This document shows positions 8,411 to 14,617 of a DNA stretch of 18,803 nucleotides, in pieces. Where the stretch lies: NCBI GenBank assembly GCA_036003365.1, contig DASYSL010000026.1, positions 1 to 18,803 on the forward strand. The letters run 5' to 3'. Position 1 is the first letter of the stretch. Each line of letters starts with the position of its first letter. The position numbers and the translations under genes were made by a program. The notes below the pieces were generated by a model. The model was not told the origin of the DNA. It did not search any database and saw nothing but the letters and a program-made list of their open reading frames with translations. This DNA is from DASYSL01 sp036003365 (GTDB lineage Bacteria > Eisenbacteria > RBG-16-71-46 > DASYSL01).

Positions 8411-8962
8411 TCAGCGCGACGGCGCCGAGCGCAGCGCCTCGTCCGATTGCTCCTGCTTGGAGCGCAGGTAGATCTCGTGCAGAACCCGCTGCGCGTCCGG
8501 GTCCGTGCTGCGCATGAGGAAGATGGCGCCGTTCGAGGTGAGCGACACTTCGCGATCGATCCTGGAATAGATGTGGTGGCTCGCCTTGCAATAGGTGCAG
8601 AGCTTGTACTTGTCGGGGTTCTTGCTGAACTGCGTCAGCTCGTCCTTCACCCATTCGACGTTCTTCTGCACCTTGGGAATCATGTGCGGGTCGGCAACCG
8701 TGTACACGATGCCGGTGCCGTTCTTGAGCTCGATGAACTCCATGCTGGCGCCGGTGTCGCGCATGCGCGAGGCGAACTCGGCCTGCACGTTGCAGCGATC
8801 GCAATCGGGCGACAGGGCCCTTTGCGCCGGTCCCGAATAGGAAACCTTGCCGGCCCAGGCGGCGCCCGAAATCATGCACAGGAGAGCGAACGCGGCCAGC
8901 GTCGCGGTCACGCGCCCTGTCCCTTGGCGCGGCCGCCCGGCCGAGTGCGGGGGAACCATCAT
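8411..8962 (-). CDS. Small secreted protein with two CxxC pairs, family not recognised
   Basis: 183 aa from ATG 8962, chosen because GAGGA lies 7 nt upstream; an in-frame ATG at 8980 has no ribosome binding site and would add six residues. A hydrophobic signal (TATLAAFALLCMISGAAWA) with an AWA^G cleavage site near residue 37 predicts export. The mature part has CDRC at 54-57 and CTYC at 122-125, the latter followed by KASHH. Four Cys in two pairs plus His suggest zinc, an iron-sulfur or redox site; neither pair is CxxCH, so no c-type haem site. The rest is mixed alpha/beta with a charged C-terminus. It has its own terminator and stands between a membrane protein gene and the kinase gene. I do not assign a function. 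Confidence 0.85.
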   Translation of the reverse strand: MMVPPHSAGRPRQGTGRVTATLAAFALLCMISGAAWAGKVSYSGPAQRALSPDCDRCNVQAEFASRMRDTGASMEFIELKNGTGIVYTVADPHMIPKVQKNVEWVKDELTQFSKNPDKYKLCTYCKASHHIYSRIDREVSLTSNGAIFLMRSTDPDAQRVLHEIYLRSKQEQSDEALRSAPSR

Positions 8963-9084
8963 TCCGTCATCCTCATTCATCCGCGGTCAACGTGTGCGCG
9001 ACGTGCGACCCGAAAAGGCGGACCTGCCTCGCGGCCCGGCCGGTCCCGAACTGACTGAAGTATCGGGCAACGGCGCTCGCTCCA

Positions 9085-9114
9085 TGTCAGGCGGCCGCGA
9101 AAATCTTGTCAGGC
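9085..9114. repeat. Pair of 8-bp direct repeats TGTCAGGC, 22 bp apart
   Basis: TGTCAGGC occurs at 9085-9092 and 9107-9114, i.e. two DNA helical turns apart, in the 187-bp gap between the membrane protein gene and the CxxC protein gene. On the minus strand the upstream copy contains CTGACA, a -35-like hexamer, 17 nt before TGACAT, a poor -10. It could be a binding site for a dimeric regulator; chance is not excluded. Confidence 0.25.
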
Positions 9115-9149
9115 TTCGGCAAAACTCTGCAGGAGAATCCTGGCGCCGG

Positions 9150-10682
9150 TCAGGATCGGGGGTCCCGGGCCAGCGACCGAAGAGTATAGAGGGCGAAAGC
9201 CGCCAGGACCAGCCAGCCGGTGGCCGGGTAGACCGAGCCCACGATGACGCAGGAGAAGAGGCCGAGCCCATACAGATTCTGTCCCAAGGGGCTGCGGGGC
9301 GGGCTCGCCTGCCCCAGGTTGGCGGCGGCGAGCACCAGGGAGGCGCCCGACACGCCGGTCCACAGCAAGAGGACGCGCCCGGTGTGGGCGTTGGCGCGAA
9401 CCGCGGCGATGGCCGAGAGCGCTGCCGCCGAGCCCAAGACGAGCGCCAGAGCGGGAGCCGTCTTGGCGAGCCAGGTGACACGCCGGGGCACGGGCGCGGA
9501 GAACACGAACATCGGTCGCTCGTGATACCAGAGGAGGAGGACGCCGATTCCGGTGGCGGCCGCCCCGAGCACGAGCACGAGCCCGGCGAAGATCCAGGCC
9601 GGCGGCTCGCGCTGCAGCACGAGCGCGATCGGCGCCACGCACAGGAAAACCGCGAGCAGCCACTGGCTGCGCAACGAAGCCATGCGCAAGACGAGACGGA
9701 AATCCTTGGCCGCCCAGGCGAGCCCAGGCGCACGCGGCACGCGCGACGAGGACAGGCGCGGGCGCGTGGCGCGGGCCCGGCGGCGCTTCCAGCGCCGGAT
9801 GGCGAGATGCTCGGCGAGCTTCATCTCGGCCGCCCACGACCAGGCTCCGGCGCGCGCGGCGAAGAGCCGGAGCACCACGCCCAGCACGACGCCGAATAGA
9901 GCGGTGACGGCGAAGGACGACGGGCGATCGAGGTCCACCCAAAGGCCGGTGAGAGAGCGCGCTTCGCCGTAGGTGACCACGATGAGAAACGGTGCGACGA
10001 GGATGACGGCGCGCCCGAGAAATCCTTTCCATCCCGGGCCCCAGCGCCCTTCGCAGCACAGCGCGTCGACCCCGGCCACGAGCTGCGAGGCGGCCCACAG
10101 CCAAGCCGTCCATGCCAGCACGGCATTGAGCGACACCGTGCCTTTGCCGAAGGCCAGCGGATGGAGAAAAATTCCGAACCCGAGCACGAGCATGGGCAGG
10201 GCGAGAAGCGCCAGCCGGTCGGCGCGAAACGCGGCCCGCGCGCGCGGCGGAATGGGCAGGGCGGCGAGACCGCGGGCTTCGCTGCTGCGCACCGAGACGC
10301 GCGGCGCGAGCAAGGCGAGGACGAGCGTGGAGAGGGCGAGCCCCGCCGCCACCAGGCGTGAAACGCGCGTCACCAGGGAGGCGCCCGGATCTCCCGGATC
10401 GGCGTCGTAATAAGAGGTGGCGCCGTAGGTGGCCAGGAGGACGACGGAGAAGACGGCGAGGCCCACGATCTCGAGCCTCAAGAAGAGCGGCAGGGCGCGC
10501 ACCGCGTTCACGACGCGCCGGAGCCCGGTCCGGATCAGGGCGCGGTAGGCGGCACGGGCGGCAGGCGCGGGAAGCGCGGCAGGCGCGGGAGGCGCGGGAG
10601 CCGGCCCCTCCCCGACCGCTGGCGCGCCTTGCGGAGGCCGTGTGACAATTCTCTTCGATGCGCTCCCGGGTTCGACCATCAC
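9150..10682 (-). CDS. Multi-pass membrane protein, ABC-exporter permease-like
   Basis: 510 aa with roughly 10-12 hydrophobic segments (for example IVGLAVFSVVLLATYGA, LALLALPMLVLGFGIFL, WIFAGLVLVLGAAATGIGVL, ALALVLGSAAALSAIAA) and a basic cytoplasmic loop rich in Arg near the middle. The pattern of TM helices, the ARGLAALPIPPRARAAF loop and the YHERPMFVFSAPVPRR loop resemble ABC-2-type or putative ABC exporter permeases, but no ATPase gene lies next to it, so this is tentative. Start ATG 10682 has a GAAGAAGAG purine stretch before it and overlaps the divergent peptidase gene by 25 bp. The first ~45 residues are Ala/Pro-rich low complexity, so a later start is possible. Substrate unknown. Confidence 0.75.
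   Translation of the reverse strand: MMVEPGSASKRIVTRPPQGAPAVGEGPAPAPPAPAALPAPAARAAYRALIRTGLRRVVNAVRALPLFLRLEIVGLAVFSVVLLATYGATSYYDADPGDPGASLVTRVSRLVAAGLALSTLVLALLAPRVSVRSSEARGLAALPIPPRARAAFRADRLALLALPMLVLGFGIFLHPLAFGKGTVSLNAVLAWTAWLWAASQLVAGVDALCCEGRWGPGWKGFLGRAVILVAPFLIVVTYGEARSLTGLWVDLDRPSSFAVTALFGVVLGVVLRLFAARAGAWSWAAEMKLAEHLAIRRWKRRRARATRPRLSSSRVPRAPGLAWAAKDFRLVLRMASLRSQWLLAVFLCVAPIALVLQREPPAWIFAGLVLVLGAAATGIGVLLLWYHERPMFVFSAPVPRRVTWLAKTAPALALVLGSAAALSAIAAVRANAHTGRVLLLWTGVSGASLVLAAANLGQASPPRSPLGQNLYGLGLFSCVIVGSVYPATGWLVLAAFALYTLRSLARDPRS
10560..10595. repeat. Tandem 18-bp repeat, two copies
   Basis: GGCAGGCGCGGGAAGCGC and GGCAGGCGCGGGAGGCGC (one mismatch) lie in tandem inside the N-terminal Ala/Pro-rich codons of the membrane protein gene. 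Probably replication slippage in low-complexity coding sequence. Confidence 0.5.
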
Positions 10683-12385
10683 TCTTCTTCATCCCCTCGG
10701 CGCTGTGCGGGGTCCTCGCGTTCTGCGTGCTCTACGCGGCGGCGCGGCTCGGCACCGGCCATCCCGACGTCGTCTACACTCTCACACCCAATCCGTCGAC
10801 GGGCGAGATCCGGGTGCACATGGAGATGCTGGCGCTCGCGCCCGGGCACGTCGTGCTGGTGGTGCCCGACCCTTATCCCTCGAGCGACGCCGCCGGCATC
10901 GGCGGCGTGGCCGGCAGCGCGGGCGAGCCCCTGGGCGCCAATCTCTGGGGCGGCCAAGCCGACGCCAACGGACATCTCGCGTTCGACTACCGCATCCACC
11001 CCGGGGCCAGCGGCGCCACGCACGCCATGCTTCTCTTCGGAGCCCGCACCTTCGCCGTGCCCGTGCACAGCGACACGCGGGCCTCGCTCTTCGAGCGGCG
11101 CCGGGATGGCGCGCCGCGCGGGGGCCTGGTGCCCGGGTCGGCGCGCCGCATCGCCGTGCGCTTCCGTCTGCCCGCGGGCTGGGGCGCGTACACGCCCTGG
11201 GGCGACGCCGAAAGCTCGGTCGAGATTCCGGACGGCCGCTTCGCGCGGCTGCGCGAGTCGATCATCGCGCTCGGCGACTACGTCCCGCGGCACTTCGAGG
11301 CGGCCGGCACCGACGTCGAGATGGTCACGCGCGGCGCCGATCCGGCGCGCGAGGATTCGCTCGAGTATCTGATCCGTGAGTGCCTGAGCGCGCACGCGCA
11401 GGCGGTGGGACCGGTGCCCGACGACCGTCTCCTCGTGGTCATCGATCATCCCTTTCGCGGCGATCAGGCGGCGGGCGAGACCGCGCTCAACGCCACGAGC
11501 CTCCGGCTGTCGGGCGATCCGGGCGCCCTGCGCTCGCGCTCTCTGGCGCGGGTCGTGGCCCACGAGCTCTTCCACTTCTGGAACGGCGGCGCGGTGGATC
11601 TGAACACGCCGTCCTTGCGCTGGTTCGCCGAGGGCGTGACCGAGTACTTCGGCCTGCGGGCGCTCCAGGTCACCGGACGCATGAGCGCCGACGGGCTGGC
11701 CGGCGAGCTGGCGGGATCGTTCGACCGTTTGCGCGGCAATCCGTGGGCGGATTCGTCTTTGACCTCGTTGGGCACGGGCTACGCGCGCGATTCGCAGGCA
11801 TGGTCGGCGACCTACGCCAAGGGACTGCTCGCCGCCTGGGCGCTCGACCTGCGTTTGTCGCAGGCGGGCGGGCTCGAGGCGATGATGCGCGATCTGGTGC
11901 GCCGCGGGCGCCAGCCGGACCTGCGCGCCGCGGGCGCGCGGCTGGGCGCCGGCGATCTCGCCGGATTTCTCGATTCGCTCTCGGGACGGCGCTTCAACAC
12001 GACGCTCGCCGGCGAGCTCGCGGCGCGCGGCCTGCATCTCGGGCACCGCGTCTCGGGCTCGTGGACGCTGGGCCTTCGCTTCTTCCGCCCGGGCACCACC
12101 GAGGTGCTCGACCTCGACCCGGACGGGCCGGCGGCGCGCCACGGACTCCGCGTCGGGGACCGCATCGTGGCCGTGAACGGCCATGCGGTGGACGACCTCG
12201 CGGGGCTCGCCGACGCCCTCGCCGACGCGCGCACGCCTGACATCACCCTGCAGCTGGCCCGGGCCGGCGCGCCGGTGCGCGTCACCCTCTCCCCCGAGAA
12301 GCAGACCGTCACCGTTCTCCGCACGACGCAAAGCCCGGCGGGGATGGCGTCACAGCATCCCGCGCCGGGCGAGCTCCAGCCTTAG
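10658..12385 (+). CDS. Membrane-anchored M61-like gluzincin metallopeptidase with PDZ domain
   Basis: 575 aa. A hydrophobic segment at about 8-28 is a signal or anchor. Residues about 35-200 form a beta-rich N-terminal domain. The catalytic zinc site HELFH (302-306) is followed after exactly 18 residues by Glu325 (WFAEGVTEYFG), the HExxH-x18-E gluzincin pattern of clan MA. A PDZ domain occupies about 470-550 (PDGPAARHGLRVGDRIVAVN). This order (beta domain, gluzincin, PDZ) matches the M61 glycyl-aminopeptidase family, usual length ~570-640. Predicted extracytoplasmic peptidase acting on short peptides or misfolded envelope proteins. The ATG at 10658 has no Shine-Dalgarno at normal spacing; a -10-like GACAAT ends 8 nt before it. 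It is divergent from the membrane protein gene, overlapping it by 25 bp, and convergent with the lipoprotein gene. Confidence 0.9.
   Translation: MRSRVRPSLFFIPSALCGVLAFCVLYAAARLGTGHPDVVYTLTPNPSTGEIRVHMEMLALAPGHVVLVVPDPYPSSDAAGIGGVAGSAGEPLGANLWGGQADANGHLAFDYRIHPGASGATHAMLLFGARTFAVPVHSDTRASLFERRRDGAPRGGLVPGSARRIAVRFRLPAGWGAYTPWGDAESSVEIPDGRFARLRESIIALGDYVPRHFEAAGTDVEMVTRGADPAREDSLEYLIRECLSAHAQAVGPVPDDRLLVVIDHPFRGDQAAGETALNATSLRLSGDPGALRSRSLARVVAHELFHFWNGGAVDLNTPSLRWFAEGVTEYFGLRALQVTGRMSADGLAGELAGSFDRLRGNPWADSSLTSLGTGYARDSQAWSATYAKGLLAAWALDLRLSQAGGLEAMMRDLVRRGRQPDLRAAGARLGAGDLAGFLDSLSGRRFNTTLAGELAARGLHLGHRVSGSWTLGLRFFRPGTTEVLDLDPDGPAARHGLRVGDRIVAVNGHAVDDLAGLADALADARTPDITLQLARAGAPVRVTLSPEKQTVTVLRTTQSPAGMASQHPAPGELQP
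12333..12370. terminator. Long inverted repeat between convergent genes, possible bidirectional terminator
   Basis: GCCCGGCG-GGGATG (12333-12346) pairs with CATCCC-g-CGCCGGGC (12356-12370), about 14 bp with one bulge, inside the last codons of the peptidase gene. On the plus strand TTTTT follows the stop codon 15 nt after the stem; on the minus strand TTTGCG follows immediately. It probably serves both the peptidase gene and the lipoprotein gene ending at 12400. Confidence 0.45.
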
Positions 12386-12399
12386 TTTTTCTTCGCGGT

Positions 12400-13314
12400 C
12401 TACGTTCCGCCGCCTGCGCCCAGGTGTCCGGGGCCGCGGAAGGTCGTGTCCTCCAGGCCCGCATTGAACTTCAGATTGCTGACCGTCCAGTGGTGCATGT
12501 CGGGGCGGAAGGGATAGCTCATGCGCACGTCGTGGCGCGTCGGAACCCAGATCGAGTCGATCTCCTGATAGCCGCTCAGCTGGTCCGTGTACTCGATCAT
12601 GCTCGGGCCCCACACGCTCGTCGTATAGGTGACCGAGCGCAGGCGCATGGTCGACGTGTCGAAGCGCGCCACGTACCAGTCGCGCGAGCGGTCGCCCGTG
12701 TACCACGGGTAGGTGACCAGAACTTCGTACACCGGCCCGCCCGGCGGATCGGGATGGATGCCCATCGAGTGCTGCACGGCGTCGTCGCTCAGGAAGGCGA
12801 ACGGCGTGGCGAACTGAAAGAGGAAGACGGGCACGGTCGCGCGCGCGGTGGCGAGATCGCTCGCCTCGCTCGAAGGCCGCGTCCCGCGCATGGCCCACGG
12901 GCCGCCGGCGCCGACGCCGTAGGTCACCGGGCCCTCCTTGTCGGAGACGCGCACGCGGCCGTACGAGAGTCCGAGCAGCCCCTCGAAGGGACCGTTGACG
13001 TGATCCACCGACCACGGTCGCACCAGCCGGCCAGCCACGCCGTGCCATTGGTCGTCGAGCACGAAGCTCACGTCCTTGACCGCGTGCCAGCGGTCGATCC
13101 CGCCGGCCGCGGCGCAGGCGCGCTGCACGAGGGCGCGGCCCTCGTTGCGGACCTGGTCGCGGGCGATCGGATTCCTGGGCACGGGCTGACGCGCCGACTC
13201 GCAGCCGACCAGAGCCAGGAGAGAGACGGCGCAAAGGCCCCAACGAGCCGGGGCGATCGGATGGCGACGTCGACTCGCCCCCTGTGGGGTGAATCGGAAC
13301 GGCGTGGCGATCAT
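12400..13314 (-). CDS. Predicted lipoprotein of unknown function (LolA/DUF6503-like fold suspected)
   Basis: 304 aa from ATG 13314, which has GAGG 5 nt upstream. The N-terminus carries a basic region, a hydrophobic core (WGLCAVSLLALVGC) and a lipobox LVGC with Cys38, so it is a lipoprotein. The mature part opens with a helix ending in AAAGGIDRWHAVKDVSFVLDD and continues as a run of beta strands (FLFQFATPFAFLSDDAV, YEVLVTYPWYTGDR, MRLRSVTYTTSVWG, VRMSYPFRPDMHHW). The layout (short helix, GG-x-x-x-W, then antiparallel sheet sensing lipid-like ligands) recalls LolA-fold/DUF6503 outer-membrane lipoproteins; that is a resemblance, not a firm assignment. It ends 14 bp from the convergent peptidase gene and has a plausible own promoter at 13392-13420. 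Confidence 0.88.
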   Translation of the reverse strand: MIATPFRFTPQGASRRRHPIAPARWGLCAVSLLALVGCESARQPVPRNPIARDQVRNEGRALVQRACAAAGGIDRWHAVKDVSFVLDDQWHGVAGRLVRPWSVDHVNGPFEGLLGLSYGRVRVSDKEGPVTYGVGAGGPWAMRGTRPSSEASDLATARATVPVFLFQFATPFAFLSDDAVQHSMGIHPDPPGGPVYEVLVTYPWYTGDRSRDWYVARFDTSTMRLRSVTYTTSVWGPSMIEYTDQLSGYQEIDSIWVPTRHDVRMSYPFRPDMHHWTVSNLKFNAGLEDTTFRGPGHLGAGGGT

Positions 13315-13391
13315 TCGATCCTCGAGCTGGTGCGTGGTCGCGAGCCGGGCCGAGAGCTTGGAGCACGAATGGACGCCCGGGCGGATGGTGC

Positions 13392-13420
13392 AGTTTATGG
13401 AGGACGGGCCCGGGCCGCAA
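13392..13420 (-). promoter_or_regulatory. Putative sigma70-type promoter of the lipoprotein gene
   Basis: Minus strand TTGCGG (13420-13415) lies 17 nt from TAAACT (13397-13392), giving a transcript start near 13385 and a leader of about 70 nt before the ATG at 13314. The -35 matches only TTG, and the -10 four of six bases. Confidence 0.4.
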
Positions 13421-13511
13421 GCGGCGGCGGCGCGAAGGACAGCGAGGTGCGCTGAGGTACGGCGTGGGTACGTTCGAGGGCGCGCGAGGGACGCGAGCGC
13501 CCGACAAGGAC

Positions 13512-13549
13512 AAAAAGAGAGGCGCCCCGGGGGTCGGCAGGGGCGCCTC
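13512..13549 (-). terminator. Orphan intrinsic terminator
   Basis: On the minus strand a perfect 10-bp stem GAGGCGCCCC/GGGGCGCCTC (13549-13540 with 13528-13519) is followed by TCTTTTTG. On the plus strand no T-run follows, so direction is clear. The nearest minus-strand gene upstream ends at 14439, beyond pcm, so it terminates something not annotated or residual readthrough. Confidence 0.75.
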
Positions 13550-13770
13550 GAATCGATCCGCGGCATTGCGCCGCGTCTGCTCTCTCTATCTCCCTCTCGG
13601 ACTCGAGGAGGCTCTCAACTCCTGGGTCCACATGTACAGACGTCAGAGCCCCGGTTTCGGTTCCGAATCTTTTTGCTCCCGCCCTTTGGCGCTTGTGAAC
13701 AACTCGTGGAGTCGCTTGGAATGTCAGGATTTGCGCGTCCGCGTGCGTCGGCCGAGCATTTGCATCATAA
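13512..13770 (-). ncRNA. Candidate small RNA ending at the orphan terminator
   Basis: Inferred from the terminator at 13512-13549 plus a -10-like TATGAT at 13769-13764 on the same strand, giving a transcript of roughly 200-250 nt. The interval is lower in GC than its neighbours and contains local stems (GGCTCT/AGAGCC at the two ends of 13611-13651, and GCGGC/GCCGC near 13560-13573). It does not show the hallmarks of tmRNA, RNase P, SRP RNA or a tRNA. No -35 is clear, so the 5' end is a guess. Confidence 0.22.
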
Positions 13771-13927
13771 TGGGGGCACGTCCGATCTGCCCGTCGTGCC
13801 GCAGCGGCCGGGCGCTCTCCTCCGAGGAACGCAGGAGGCCTCGCCGCGCGGCACTTTGCGTGTCCTTGGCATCCGAGAGCCAAGCGCGCGCGGAACAGAT
13901 ACGGAAGAACCCGGAAGGATGATCAGA

Positions 13928-14617
13928 GTGACTCGATTGGCGGAAGGCACAAGATTCGCCGAAGCTCGGAACCGCATGGTGGCCGAGCAGATCGTCGCTC
14001 GTGGCGTGAAGGATCCGCTGGTGCTCGCGGCCATGCGGTCCGTGCCCCGGCACGAATTCGTTCCGAATGAGCTGAAGGACGCCGCGTATCGCGACAGTCC
14101 GCTGCCCATCGGGGACGATCAGACCATTTCTCAGCCGTACATCGTCGCGCTCATGACCGAAGCCAGTGGCCTCGAAGGCGGCGAGAAGGTGCTCGAAGTC
14201 GGTACCGGATCCGGCTATCAGTCGGCGGTGCTCGACGAGATCGCCGGCACCGTGCTCACCGTCGAGATCATGCCGACGGTCGCCGAGCGCGCGCGCGCCG
14301 GTCTCGACCGCCTCGGATATGGCGACGTGCGCTTGCGCGTCGGCGACGGTTATCGCGGCTGGGTGGAGGAAGGACCGTTCGACGTGATCGTGGTCACGGC
14401 GGCGCCGGATCACGTGCCGCGGCCGCTGCTCGATCAGCTCAAGCCGGGCGGACGGCTCGTGCTCCCCGTCGGGCGCTCGCGCCAGAAGCTGCAGGTGTGG
14501 ACGAAGACCGATCACGGATTCGAGCAGCGCGATCTGATTCCGGTCTCGTTCGTGCCCATGACCGGCGAGGCGCGTGGTGAAGAAGCGCCGGACCCGAATA
14601 ACGCGAATCAGAAATAG
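13928..14617 (+). CDS. pcm: Protein-L-isoaspartate O-methyltransferase
   Basis: 229 aa, normal family length. It methylates abnormal L-isoaspartyl residues with S-adenosylmethionine, starting their repair, in the cytoplasm. Seen: the family signature DDQTISQPYIVALM (63-76), SAM-binding motif I VLEVGTGSGYQSAVL (88-102), post-I acidic TVEIMPTVAERA, motif II DVIVVTAAPDHVP, and LKPGGRLVLPVG. I place the start at GTG 13928 because GGAAGGA lies 8 nt upstream; the in-frame ATG at 13919 overlaps that ribosome binding site but would add only three residues. Its strong terminator is at 14663-14699. The 3' 179 bp overlap the end of the convergent minus-strand gene. No stationary-phase partner genes (surE, nlpD, rpoS) are nearby. 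Confidence 0.95.
   Translation: MTRLAEGTRFAEARNRMVAEQIVARGVKDPLVLAAMRSVPRHEFVPNELKDAAYRDSPLPIGDDQTISQPYIVALMTEASGLEGGEKVLEVGTGSGYQSAVLDEIAGTVLTVEIMPTVAERARAGLDRLGYGDVRLRVGDGYRGWVEEGPFDVIVVTAAPDHVPRPLLDQLKPGGRLVLPVGRSRQKLQVWTKTDHGFEQRDLIPVSFVPMTGEARGEEAPDPNNANQK

Larger units (their letters stand above)
13315..13927. other. 613-bp intergenic region between lipoprotein gene and pcm
   Basis: No reading frame here has a ribosome binding site and protein-like composition. Visible content: the lipoprotein promoter (13392-13420), an orphan minus-strand terminator (13512-13549), a 6-bp hairpin CGCGGC/GCCGCG near 13559-13574, a stretch 13575-13740 that reads less GC-rich than its surroundings, and overlapping -10-like hexamers on both strands at 13764-13771 (CATAAT plus, TATGAT minus). 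Confidence 0.6.

Noticed and set aside
8411..8962. c-type cytochrome
   Set aside because: The cysteine pairs are CDRC-N and CTYC-K; neither is followed by the His needed for CxxCH haem attachment.
13519..13680. tmRNA, 6S RNA or tRNA in the pcm upstream gap
   Set aside because: I looked for the tmRNA ends, T-loop arms, RNase P and SRP cores and found none; only a generic small RNA can be suggested.
13770..13922. 50-codon plus-strand ORF with a CPSC motif ending at pcm with an ATGA overlap
   Set aside because: No ribosome binding site, Arg-rich composition, and no supporting second Cys pair or fold.
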